64,000 nt of DNA from Echinarachnius parma. Lineage: Eukaryota; Echinodermata; Echinoidea; Clypeasteroida; Echinarachniidae. The DNA lies in NCBI GenBank assembly GCA_037951105.1, contig JBAMJV010007935.1, positions 56,796 through 120,795 on the forward strand. Direction: 5' to 3'. Both the position numbers and the translations under genes were made by a program. The notes beneath the pieces were generated by a model. That model was not told the DNA's origin. It saw only the letters and a program-made list of their open reading frames with translations, and did no database searches. Of the stretch, positions 58,701-64,000 are shown in pieces (the stretch's first letter is position 1; each line of letters starts with the position of its first letter).

Positions 58701-61134
58701 GCCGATTTCATTTACTCATTAAGTTCGAATAGAACACTCTGAATGGAAAGATTTGAATGTAGTTTTGTAAATTACCCTGCATTCTTTAAGAATTTATTTT
58801 AACCTTGCATCGTTGCAATGTGTCTGTGCAAGTCGAATTTCCTTTTAGTTTTAACCCAAATTGAAATCGAAATGTTACGTTATACGTTTTACGAAATATG
58901 TGAGAGCTAACAAGTAGAATGTTTTATTGTACCAGTGGGGGTAAAGGGATTAGGAAATCCCTATAAATTGCTATAATTGTGTATTGTTAGTTGTGCAAAA
59001 CAACACTTAACACAACCGAGTGGTTACTAACTTACTCACGCCTTATTTTGTGAGATGGACAAAGAGTCTCGGATGAAGCAGTCATGCCCAGGTATCCCGC
59101 TCCGAAGGAAACTTCTCCAATGTTCGTTGGAAATATCGCTGGAGGACACGTCACTTTAATAACAGAAACAAATTAACATGTAAGTTACGCTCGATATATG
59201 TGCAGATATCGTTCATGTTATATAATTAGTTAATTTTGCCATATTTACGATAATGTAATTTCAATTGGGCCAGTGTTCAGAAAACTAAACTAGACAATTT
59301 ATATAAACTCCAAAAGAAAGCACTTAGAATTTGTACAAACTCCAGTTATAAAGCCCATTCATTCCCTTTCTTTTTTCGTTTGAATATCTCTCAATATTTA
59401 TGATATTCATAAATATTCGATTAGCTACACTAATGTATTGTGTTTTTAATAATTTGTTAGTTTGTCACCAAACAATATTTCCAAAAAGAGTTCTTTTGCA
59501 GTAAACTAGTACCTTCATATATCATCGCCTAGTAATAAATATCATTATCAAATGGTTAATACTCAAGCATTGTTATATTCTGTTCGACATAACGGTCCAC
59601 GTATATGGAATAATTTATCACATGAATTAGGAAAATTGCACTCTTAAATCTCTTCATACTTTAATTAACTTGTAAACATAGCATTATCATCTTACCCATG
59701 TAAGGTGTGCGATGTGCATGTTTGTGTGTGAGTGTGTGATTGTTGTAGTTTTGTATTTTATATTTTTGGTACATTTTGTATTTGAGTATGTTATTTGATT
59801 TTCTTATGGTTGTATTTTTATCAAATGTGTAAAATGCTTTACTTAATATGTTAAAGGTGGTAACCGCCTACACGTTTTTAACTTTTTTGTAGTCTCCGTA
59901 TTTCATCAATGCTTTATTTATATAATTTATACATGTATTATATACTTTGTGTTTTTCAGATTGAAATTCCTATGCAAGAAAGGATTCACGAAAAACACTC
60001 CATCCCCCGGATGTCCAGTGTATACAACAGTCACACCTCATGCATGCTAAGTACCTATTCAACTTCTCGAAAAGAGTAGAATGTTATTAAACCCGGTTGA
60101 CTAGCAACCCTGCACATCACAGCCATTATACTGCAAAGAATCTTCATGATTGAAGGAGGCAGTTCAATACGAGAAAGAAGTTGTTTCGCGATTGAGTTGG
60201 CGGTCACAGGGCATTTCTTTGGTTTGAGATTTCTGCCGGTGAAACGATTCAGCGTTTCCAGGCCAGGTCTGAGCGTGAAGTCATTACATTGTGCTGTTTC
60301 GTCCCATTAGTAGGGTGGTTAAGTGCCAAAAATATGGGTGCTCACTGCAATTTGGGGTACGATTGTTTTACTTGCATACATACTCCTTGGATCAAAAGAA
60401 GAATATTCTTCCAAAGAGACACTCTGTATCTATGCGAATTTGGTCTAATTTCCATAATTTATGCAAATTTAGTCATGAAAATGGGATATTCCATGAAATT
60501 GTAATGACATATTTGAAAGAGAACATATTCCTTGGATCAAAAAAAGAAAATTCATTCAAAAACCACTCTGTATCTTTGCAAATTAGGCGTATGTGAGGTC
60601 GAAAGAGAGATGTACGCCTGTTACAGAGGCCCAGTCTTTTAGCGCAATATAATCGTGATTGGAGCTGTTATACCCCCATGTGGTGCATCTATACAGACTA
60701 TGGTACATTAAGTGCGCTCTCAGCGGCGCGGACAGATGTTCCATGGAACTCTCGTTTCATTTATCTGCATTCAATGCCTTTTAGGTAGTTTTGTCAAGAA
60801 GATTGTTTAAATATTTTTAAACAATATTCATCATGTTAGATATTTAGTCGAGCCAATACATAATGCACACTTTTGTTCGCATGATGGTAGCTTTCCGGAA
60901 ATGTTTGCGCTAGATAGAAGTAATACTCATTCCATGGCATTATGATTGACATAAAGACAATCAAGTACTATCATTTATTGAGTTATCCAGTCGTGCATGG
61001 GTCTTCTAATGCGCCTCCTTGATAAATTCATTTTCGCCATAAAACAGTTTTGTCTATATAAATATATTTACAGACAGGAAAAAAACTTACCAACTAAAGT
61101 CTCACATCTATCTCCGGTAAAACCATCAGGGCAG
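36003..61134 (-). CDS. Adhesion GPCR gene 2 (whole visible gene, 11 exons, 5' end not seen)
   Basis: Paralog of gene 1 in the opposite, convergent orientation. The exons (listed below, 5' to 3') join in phase to about 766 codons with a stop at 36003-36005. Visible order: end of an EGF, HormR-like (two exons), GAIN (three exons), GPS, 7TM (four exons). From the HormR-like module on, exon borders and phases match gene 1. No Ig or SEA exons were found between the EGF end and HormR, and phase 1 continues across the gap, so this paralog probably lacks them. Sushi or HYR exons, if any, lie beyond 64000. The gene spans more than 25 kb, mostly because one GAIN intron holds a 13.5-kb transposon nest. 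Confidence 0.88.
36998..37064 (-). CDS. aGPCR-2 exon: TM4
   Basis: Acceptor CAATCCAG, donor GTAAGT; 67 nt as in gene 1. Encodes TPLIVVGIAAGSARQHYAYK. Confidence 0.9.
37366..37430 (-). promoter_or_regulatory. Conserved intron start after the TM2-3 exon (gene 2 copy)
   Basis: Partner of 16808-16872. From the donor GTAGGTTTGA through CTTCTATTAGACTTTGAT and GCCTTTTGCAT to ACCGG it follows gene 1 with few changes. Confidence 0.6.
37431..37714 (-). CDS. aGPCR-2 exon: TM2-TM3
   Basis: Acceptor TTCACTCAG, donor GTAGGT; 284 nt as in gene 1. Encodes KLRAQKPSQILI, PCSVLAGVLHYF and SIFWMAVEGYNMYLLFV; the last 60 or so residues are almost the same as in gene 1. The read-through into the intron adds GRFDRLLLDFDTCLLHFVD before a stop. 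Confidence 0.95.
38297..38421 (-). CDS. aGPCR-2 exon: TM1
   Basis: Acceptor TGTTTCAG, donor GTAAGT; 125 nt as in gene 1. Encodes DIYSGKGLSEKADF and TM1 (VVTYFGVCMSISGLAVTIL). Confidence 0.93.
38422..39415. other. Gene 2 intron between GPS and TM1 exons
   Basis: Contains, near 38692-38872, a dispersed repeat also present in inverted orientation at about 17327-17565 (CACTTTGCAAAAGGTTGTGT against ACACAACCCTTTGCAAAGTG). Otherwise nothing recognised. Confidence 0.55.
39416..39556 (-). CDS. aGPCR-2 exon: GPS motif and tethered agonist
   Basis: Acceptor TTACGCAG, donor GTAATC; 141 nt, phase 0-0. Reads TCVFWDFDKLDW, GC, then VCECDHLTNFGVLM. The GPS cysteines and tryptophans and the HL/T site are intact; the predicted Stachel begins TNFGVLM. 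Confidence 0.95.
39728..40120 (-). CDS. aGPCR-2 exon: GAIN subdomain B
   Basis: Acceptor CCATTTAG, donor GTAACG; 393 nt, phase 0-0 (gene 1: 396). Contains DASLFIPGSIVDRIPE, RLVVTTFRVPSLFQS and RTINSRIIAASIGN. It is separated from the previous exon by about 15 kb of transposons and satellite. Confidence 0.92.
40255..40945 (+). repeat. Satellite array, 15-16-bp unit, forward arm
   Basis: Units of GGTTCGTTATTCCGAA repeated with variants (GGTTCGCTATTCCTAA, GGTTCGTTAATCC), in higher-order blocks separated by AAATGAAATC-type spacers. Gives spurious arginine/phenylalanine-rich frames (GSLFRRFVIPK). Located in the transposon-rich GAIN intron of gene 2. Confidence 0.95.
41097..41397 (-). repeat. Satellite array, same unit, reverse arm
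   Basis: Units CGGAATAACGAACCTT, the reverse complement of the arm at 40255-40945, after a unique spacer of about 150 bp. This arm is shorter and more regular than the forward arm. Confidence 0.95.
41408..41955 (+). repeat. Split repeat A1
   Basis: Starts ATCAAACTTAACGCGACAAG and ends GGTTAGAGAAAAAAT; repeats at 53547-54094 with only scattered differences. Confidence 0.92.
42305..43204 (+). CDS. Gag-like protein of the Ngaro/DIRS-like element
   Basis: 299 residues. The first 70 are basic and low in complexity (KAKQKASSRRGAPASATTSS). The middle resembles a domain I associate with Gag of DIRS/Ngaro elements in marine animals: KIWRGEYVELGML, IKQWTSAFMIYAAIFLERHP, ARELLKYMDIIRSI and FNWRSYDVQFRLRQ, then SWAVIDTELWLTV. 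It lacks a zinc knuckle and may be truncated, since such proteins are often longer. The ATG at 42305 is the first in frame after the 5' leader. The assignment rests on motif memory rather than a search. Confidence 0.7.
   Translation: MPKAKQKASSRRGAPASATTSSRSASRRPTRPRRQNVDTSELPAGLDPGPTAIDTEPVNPGELSWPIIPSSINIEHDMGVPPPSFPLLSAYTTPSAAAHVDTALCGVGGDAGGRYTPAMSCVCDELGADVAGNTKEKIWRGEYVELGMLVRKDAGRGDDSPTFSLDPTGGSLLLRPQNNISQIGTIKQWTSAFMIYAAIFLERHPTRARELLKYMDIIRSIIRFGGFNWRSYDVQFRLRQARQPHRSWAVIDTELWLTVAAVSPTAATSLDYMQPFRANYERPAARGAMGPAGPVYPGR
43956..46244 (+). mobile_element. 5'-truncated LINE (L1/Tx1-like)
   Basis: Inserted in the 5' LTR. It begins in the middle of the reverse transcriptase and ends with AATAAA-containing sequence and a 20-base A run (46225-46244). 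The duplication GAATAAAT flanks it (43948-43955, 46245-46252), and the 3' LTR shows the empty site. 5' truncation, poly(A) and target duplication are the marks of target-primed reverse transcription. Confidence 0.92.
43970..46122 (+). pseudogene. LINE reverse transcriptase, truncated and frameshifted
   Basis: Two overlapping frames, 43970-44377 and 44305-46122, cover one protein; the frame changes near 44305-44345, so it is not intact. The first has NWRPISVLNTDYKLLAKCLA, DQTGFMKGRYIGENIRLALD and ADIEKAFD. The second has GVRQGCPLSPLLFI, the catalytic box MYADDTTF and a long C-terminal region ending in a cysteine cluster (CDFCLNSVESIAHLFWGC), as in L1/Tx1-type LINEs. The endonuclease and ORF1 are missing through 5' truncation. 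Confidence 0.88.
46553..46925 (+). repeat. Minisatellite in the 5' LTR, 8 units of about 43-47 bp
   Basis: Units start GTCACCGTTGGACTGGAAAC and end GAATCTCGCTGA, with two variants of the middle (ATTCAATTGGTTGAAT and ATTCTTAATTGAAT). The last unit is diverged (GTCATCG). Confidence 0.95.
47227..47246 (+). promoter_or_regulatory. Primer-binding site, tRNA-Leu type
   Basis: TGGTGTCAGAAGTGGGATTC two bases after the 5' LTR is complementary over 20 bases to the 3' end (with CCA) of animal tRNA-Leu of the CAA/CAG type. Confidence 0.8.
47363..49453 (+). CDS. Gag-protease protein of the LTR element
   Basis: 696 residues from the ATG at 47363; the longer frame from 47132 would start inside the LTR and cross the PBS, so I prefer this start. 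Residues 50-190 contain near-repeats (SGWQKEPGRGRRS three times, VAGMQGVFAED twice). A capsid-like region follows (about 210-310). Three CCHC knuckles lie near 328, 357 and 417; the first has lost its last cysteine (CFACRELGHIGRSY), the others are complete (CFVCGELGHLIRGC, CFACGEIGHLKREC). A retropepsin site VVDSGTSCSIIS is near 500. The C-terminus is very acidic with tandem DEERE/NEDRE repeats. No polymerase follows. Confidence 0.88.
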   Translation: MGFNMIYGILITTLTAVINMFQRESEVGSVNRGRQRRRRSVKPDEATSNRDKGIAGRQGVFAENQEDEKVAGMQGVFAEDREIKSGWQKEPGRGRRSGDREIKFGWQKEPGRGRRSGDRETEFEWQGMLPGKDKMTEQSWRSKDQEDEKVAGMQGVFAEDREIKSGWQKEPGRGRRSSDQDAGRCMTAVAEQSRWLTRDQNERQDQMIPDCFDGSVPIMGYMCHFEAFARINGWAEEDALYHLTASLRGDAVVTQQTVRQLTYGELVYRLKQRFGCEEESEVFVTGQRARCQQQGEGQVNYVRSLRSGEATAGRMADKNDSGPEGCYRCFACRELGHIGRSYGTEMRATATRVKEKRCFVCGELGHLIRGCPNRQQRKEAGKSKAETAERKNDGDEPTRRSCGTEMRTREMTVRRKRCFACGEIGHLKRECQVKRRQRSAEDKKNNTREVGIQVGRPGVGELSGEDQVNEGVQTDWPGSDEQTARTPLSVNAEVNGAPLRMVVDSGTSCSIISTRTFNRIEPRRRPHVQPGPHVVGQADGSVLRVTGRTTVGLQLGEISDEDRETSDEEREISDEEREISNEDRETSNENHHDEGTNNEVTSGSDDNQDKESSSDESEPARTTGRGGIASMLARLRQQNAEVGRDDDRGNDIVVKAQCWRPPEYTTLDHNNNELRRDYWDKLKRDHPNDKRGRDLT
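49480..49900 (+). repeat. Degenerate tandem repeat after the gag-protease ORF
   Basis: Five spaced copies of CCGGGT(T/C)(A/G)CCTCGG followed by GGC(A/G)CA and a T(C/G)CC...GTCAATTTGTCTGGG-like stretch, at intervals of roughly 80-130 bp. Noncoding in the gag frame. It fills the place where pol would be expected. Confidence 0.7.
49901..50456 (+). other. 3' noncoding region and purine tract of the LTR element
   Basis: Contains two diverged copies of an AAGAGCAACCA(A/G)G(C/A)G block and ends with AGAGGAGGGGG (50444-50453), a likely polypurine tract next to the 3' LTR. Confidence 0.6.
50457..52217 (+). repeat. 3' LTR of the gag-protease element (holding a MITE)
   Basis: About 1.59 kb without the 167-bp MITE at 51273-51439. 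Has nine minisatellite units (51499-51920) against eight in the 5' LTR. Shows the empty site of the LINE at about 51029. Confidence 0.92.
51273..51439. mobile_element. Fold-back MITE in the 3' LTR
   Basis: Absent from the 5' LTR (46490), which gives exact borders. Ends GGGCCCCGTTGCAGAAAGAG and CTCTTTCTGCAACGGGGC are inverted repeats continued by ATAAAATCGATCG. No clean target duplication. Confidence 0.9.
52222..52912 (+). other. Remnant interior of the Ngaro-like element
   Basis: About 690 bp between the LTR element and repeat B1. No RT, RNase H or recombinase motif seen, so the pol part was deleted or never present. Confidence 0.55.
52913..53546 (+). repeat. Split repeat B1
   Basis: Starts ATAATACACGCACGAAATTG, ends GGATTAGAGTA; matches B2 (54304-54928) with a few indels. 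Directly joined to A2, which gives the circle-type junction TTAGAGTA/ATCAAACTT. Confidence 0.92.
53547..54094 (+). repeat. Split repeat A2
   Basis: Second copy of A1, 548 bp. Confidence 0.92.
54304..54928 (+). repeat. Split repeat B2
   Basis: Second copy of B1, ending at the right border of the element (TTAGAGTA then AAGCATA). Confidence 0.92.
55081..55145. repeat. (GATA)n microsatellite
   Basis: TAGA/GATA tetranucleotide run about 40 bp beyond the donor of gene 2 exon 55186-55377. Confidence 0.95.
55186..55377 (-). CDS. aGPCR-2 exon: GAIN subdomain A, second part
   Basis: Acceptor CATTCCAG, donor GTTAGT-like (GTTAG); 192 nt, phase 0-0, the same length as gene 1 exon N. Encodes SIVDIANFIAETHDDELQEA then SRVVKAMEDQLANVNV and KDNVAAE. 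The GATA microsatellite begins just after the donor. Confidence 0.9.
55660..55860. repeat. Poly-G/C and (TCAA)n/(TAAA)n low-complexity tract
   Basis: G and C homopolymers at 55662-55710 are followed by an A run, (ATCA)n at 55732-55777 and A+T-rich tetranucleotides. Confidence 0.85.
55915..56460. repeat. GC-rich interspersed repeat, two degenerate copies
   Basis: Copies around 55915-56090 and 56270-56460 share GCACCAGA(T/A)T, TGCAAAAG and the CCCTCTCGGTCGCTTCACTC / CTCAGTCGCTGCGCTCCCTC block with the repeats at 2817 and 17.7 kb. In the gene 2 intron. Confidence 0.55.
56720..56866 (-). CDS. aGPCR-2 exon: GAIN subdomain A, first part
   Basis: Acceptor CATGTAG, donor GTAAGT; 147 nt, phase 0-0 (gene 1: 150 nt). 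Encodes SDNVADVLSEAADITQDD and LADILDDIIGVGSTTVE. Confidence 0.88.
57184..57320 (-). CDS. aGPCR-2 exon: HormR-like module, part 2
   Basis: Acceptor CCCGTTAG, donor GTAACA; 137 nt, phase 1 in, phase 0 out. Encodes ANATCEPEGEFISPSSWTIL and DACGRNLTDDEILKILQQ. The cysteine and tryptophan of HRM domains are present. Confidence 0.88.
57503..58488. mobile_element. Long-TIR element F, about 1 kb
   Basis: Left CCGCACAAAAAGAAACAAGA and right CCTGTTTCTTTTTGTGCGG begin inverted repeats of about 200 bp that continue to AAGGTCTGTTTTCAAAAATA / TTTTTGAAAACAGACCTT. The 600-bp interior has no coding frame. Lies in a gene 2 intron. Confidence 0.85.
59040..59153 (-). CDS. aGPCR-2 exon: HormR-like module, part 1
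   Basis: Acceptor TTATTAAAG, donor GTGAGT; 114 nt, phase 1-1. Encodes TCPPAIFPTNIGEVSFGAGY then ETLCPSHKIR, clearly the partner of gene 1 exon 8701-8820. Confidence 0.85.
59290..59700 (+). pseudogene. Degenerate LINE reverse transcriptase C-terminus
   Basis: With frameshifts and stops one can follow LDNLYKLQKKALRICTNSSY, DIHKYSISYTNVLCF and HNGPRIWNNLSHELGKL, the typical C-terminal thumb and tail of jockey/CR1-type LINE polymerases. No intact frame. In the gene 2 intron, on the opposite strand to the receptor. Confidence 0.7.
60303..60595. mobile_element. MITE C, partial copy
   Basis: Shares CAAAAATATGGGTG, TTTGGGGTACGATTGTTTTA and CCTTGGATCAAAAGAAGAAT with 31634-31910. The right inverted arm is missing or diverged. 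Confidence 0.7.
60596..61090. other. Gene 2 intron; nothing recognised
   Basis: A+T-rich intron between MITE C copy 2 and the EGF exon. No further exon, Ig or SEA sequence seen on the minus strand. Confidence 0.5.
61091..61134 (-). CDS. aGPCR-2 exon: C-terminal part of an EGF module
   Basis: On the minus strand an acceptor ATTTAG (61140-61135) precedes CTGCCCTGATGG and a donor GTAAGT follows at 61090. The 44-nt exon encodes CPDGFTGDRCETLV, the last two-cysteine part of an EGF. It enters at phase 2 and leaves at phase 1, matching the HormR exon. The first half of the EGF was not found to the right. Confidence 0.65.
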
Positions 61135-61570
61135 CTAAATGGGCAGAATGTAATGTATATATTCAATGAAAAGAGTATTATTACGTATAATATCGTATAA
61201 ACATTGTTTTGAACAAGAAATAATACAAACAGATACTACTTTAATTTATTAAAACATAAAAGACAAATGTTCACTAATAGTGTATGTGTCCCGTGTTCTC
61301 TTAATAAATCTAGTGTTTCTTGTTTATGTAGGCATCTCTATAGTAGGTAAATGGGGAAATTATGATTTATGCATTATATACATAACTAACAAAAAAGTGA
61401 TTTTGTTTTTCATACAGGGGTTTATTAAATCACCCTGATGACATGATCTTGATCCGTACGAAAATTGATGTACAGTAACACTACGCAGAACTGCATCACC
61501 AACAGTTTGAAAAACAAACAAAAGAACAACAGTATCATGTTTGATAATTATCCCTGCTGGAAAGTTCACA

Positions 61571-61993
61571 CTCATTCACAGTGTGAAACACAGTGTGGAA
61601 CCACATTTCACACTGTGAAAACACATTTCATACAGTGAAAACACATTTCACACTGTTAATGAAATGTTTTCAGAGTGTTGTCACAGCCACACTGTGGTAA
61701 ACCACAGAGTGTTCACATTGTGAAATGAAATGTGTTTTCACACTGTGGCCACATGGTGAAATTTATTCCACACTATGAAAATCAGATTTTCACAGTGTGA
61801 ATACCTTGCGACATAGATTTCACAGTGTGAACAGAAGAATTCACAGTGTGGCCACTCTGTAAAAAATATTTCACATTGTGAAAAATATAATTCACCTTGT
61901 GAAAAGTATTTCACAGTGTGAACTGGAGAATCCACAATGTGACAACAAAATTACAATATCACAACTCCGTGGAAACATTTCACAGTGTGAAAA
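61571..61993. repeat. Cluster of TTCACAGTGTGAA palindromes
   Basis: About 20 copies of the self-complementary core TTCACA(G/C)TGTGAA and half-site variants, irregularly spaced by 10-25 bp over 420 bp. Interspersed with ACACATTTCA and GTGGCCAC pieces. Function unknown. Confidence 0.85.
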
Positions 61994-62289
61994 ATATATT
62001 GCACATTATGCAGATACATGTACATGTATTAACAATGGAATGAACCTGTCTATATAGGTCACCTGTATGCAGTGGCCACCTGTCTTATACTTCCCCTTGG
62101 TGGACAGAGGTTTGACTGAATAGCTAGACACAACAAATATGTCAATATCATTGTATTTATTGCATTCATTATACTATTTCACCGATTTGAATATATTTTA
62201 AAGATGGTTCAATATTATATTACAAACAGAAACCAAAGTTTGACTCGTAAGCGGTATTGATGTTATCGAGGCTAGTACCCTAAAACAGT

Positions 62290-62700
62290 GGCATACCTAG
62301 GATTTGTTCAAGGGGAGGGGGAGGGTGTCGGTGAAGAACTTTCGAGGGGGGGGGGGGGGGGGGGGGGGTGTCCGTCAATTGTTTTAAAGAGGGCCAGATG
62401 TCGGTGAGGATTTGTTCGAAGCCGAATTCCGAGATCCTCAAAAATGTTTGAGGCCAAGACCGAGATCCGTTGTTTTCGGGGGCCGATTGAGATGTTTGCT
62501 ATGATGGTCAACAGTGGCGAGGGGGGGGGGGGGGGGGGGGGGGGGGCACGGGGGCCCCAATAATTTGGAAAATACAATAGAAAACATAAGGGGACATTTT
62601 TTGAAGAAAAAAAAAGAAATACATAAGGTGTGCCCCCCCCACCCCAATAATTTTGGTGCCCCCAATCCTTCCGACCACGCTACGCCACTAATGGTCAAGA
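62290..62700. repeat. GTGGCATACC...GCTACGCCAC repeat with poly-G interior
   Basis: Left end CAGTGGCATACCTAGG and right end CCACGCTACGCCACTAATGG with two long G runs (62346-62368, 62521-62546). Same class as 1975 and 18660. Proline- and glycine-rich frames here are artefacts. Confidence 0.65.
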
Positions 62701-62921
62701 CCACTAAGAAGTGGCCTCGACTGACAACTTAAATTTTGTAAGGGGGGGTTTAACCCCCCAAAACAGCCCTTTTTCATTAAGGGAGATATTGAACCCCTCA
62801 ACCCCCCATGGGTACGCGGCGTACGCCTATGCCCTAATATAGATCTAGTTATATGCCTCCTTGATTGTAACAACGTTCCATGCGCTAATAGGCTATGCAC
62901 GGGCACGACTAGACATCCTTT

Positions 62922-63326
62922 ACTATAGAGTACTGAAGCCATGACGTCATAAAAACACTTTTTTAGAATTTTCAAATTTGGACTTCATTTTCAGAAAGAG
63001 CATAACAAATAATGTCCAAATACCGAAAACCAAAGGAATAGGTTACGCATTGGCCGAGATATGCCCATCCGAATGATTTTTTGGTCAATGGGCAATCAGT
63101 GTTATAGTGCACTGGTTCCTAAATGTATGAACCAGTGCACTATAACACTGATTGCCCATTGAAGTAAAATTCATTTGGATGGGCATATCCCAGCCAATAC
63201 GTAACCTATTCCTTTGATTTTCGGTATTTGGACATTATTTGTTATGCTCTTTCTGAAAATGAAGTCCAAATTTGAAAATTCTAAAAAAAAGTGTTTTTAT
63301 GACGTCATGGCTTCTGTACTCTATAG
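62922..63326. mobile_element. Near-perfect 400-bp palindrome (fold-back element)
   Basis: Arms of about 190 bp: CTATAGAGTACTGAAGCCAT and ATGGCTTCTGTACTCTATAG at the ends, GAACCAGTGCACTATAACAC at the centre. The loop is only a few bases around 63120. Few mismatches between arms, so it is young or kept similar. Confidence 0.92.
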
Positions 63327-64000
63327 CGCAGTAGTAGAGACGAAAGCATTGTGGTCACTTCTTGCGTGTGTATACCATAGTGTATGCCGACTTTCAGTGC
63401 GTTGAGCTATGAATCCTGCGTCCATACGCTAGAGATCTCTTTTATTGGTATTTTTCCCTCACTGCTGCTAATAGTTGGCCTAATTTTCACAATTAGGCAG
63501 AGCTTTCTTCCAAAAGGCGCTATATCCACTTTTTCAAATTTCGAGGAAAACAGGTTTCTTTGCCCAACTTTGTACACGTGCCTATGGGAATATGAAAATA
63601 TAACTTTCTATATTTTGATTTTCAGTGAGTAATTTGTCGTAAAATGTGGATTCCTAGATAGCTACGTAGCTTATAAATGTAGATATATCGTTAACTCAAT
63701 TTGTATGGAAAGTGGATTTAGCGCCTTTTGGAACTGAGCTCTTAATATGTAATTTTTCTTAAAGAAAAAGAATTTGGCAGTCATTTCCCATGAAATCAAT
63801 CAATTTGGGGGTAATTAGTAAATATCTAATTGTCCTGGGAACCCCCCCCCCCCCCCCCCTTTAAATCACCAACATTGATTATGCTGCCCTCTATTGGTGT
63901 AACTGTGACCTCATCTAAAGAACTTCGCCCCATAGTTTCTGTACACGACGCCACACTAAATTCGCTAGTTGACGTAAGCCGACGAAGTGGCAATCAGTCA
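63327..64000. other. Right end of window; no gene seen
   Basis: A C homopolymer at 63843-63859 and A+T-rich sequence. No further receptor exon was found on the minus strand up to the end. Confidence 0.5.

Overview
This is a window of animal nuclear DNA: spliced genes with GT-AG introns, about 63% A+T by impression, and dense transposable elements. The two host genes are adhesion G-protein-coupled receptors (aGPCRs). Their architecture (HYR, selectin-type sushi/CCP, EGF, Ig, SEA, HormR-like, GAIN/GPS, 7TM) together with Ngaro/DIRS-like, Ty3/Gypsy and L1/Tx1-like elements suggests a marine invertebrate, most plausibly a non-vertebrate deuterostome (echinoderm, hemichordate or amphioxus). I cannot fix the species.

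Layout. 1-20547 (+): aGPCR gene 1, entered at an intron; 20 exons are visible, about 1,380 codons, ending in a stop at 20547. 20548-36002: intergenic, with an intact Ty3/Gypsy retrotransposon (22700-27913, minus, LTRs apparently identical, 5-bp target duplication) sitting inside a fold-back MITE (22603-28735), a second copy of that MITE (34342-35241), several mariner-type and other inverted-repeat elements, and a 700-bp CA-rich tract. 36003-61134 (-): aGPCR gene 2, convergent with gene 1; 11 exons are visible, about 766 codons, its 5' end beyond the window or not recognised. One intron of gene 2 (40121-55185) holds a 1.1-kb inverted satellite array and a 13.5-kb nest: a gag-only Ngaro-like element with split direct repeats (41408-54928), split by a gag-protease LTR element (43381-52217), whose 5' LTR is split by a truncated L1/Tx1-like LINE (43956-46244) and whose 3' LTR is split by a 167-bp fold-back MITE (51273-51439). 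61135-64000: repeats and fold-back elements.

How it fits together. The receptors are paralogs: from the HormR-like module to TM4 they share exon boundaries, phases and often exact exon lengths (192, 125, 284 and 67 nt). Their 7TM parts are nearly identical while the GAIN parts have diverged, which suggests gene conversion between the inverted copies or strong constraint. Both keep a consensus GPS (HL/T) and a TNFG tethered-agonist sequence. Gene 1 also has a SEA domain with a GSVVS cleavage-type motif.

Most notable: (i) the split-direct-repeat retrotransposon and its four-level nest; (ii) a relic exon order M-N'-M'-N in gene 1 that reads as a decayed tandem duplication of a GAIN exon pair, plus relic copies just upstream of the Ig and HormR exons; (iii) about 65 bp of intron after the TM2-TM3 exon conserved between the paralogs when no other intron edge I compared is.
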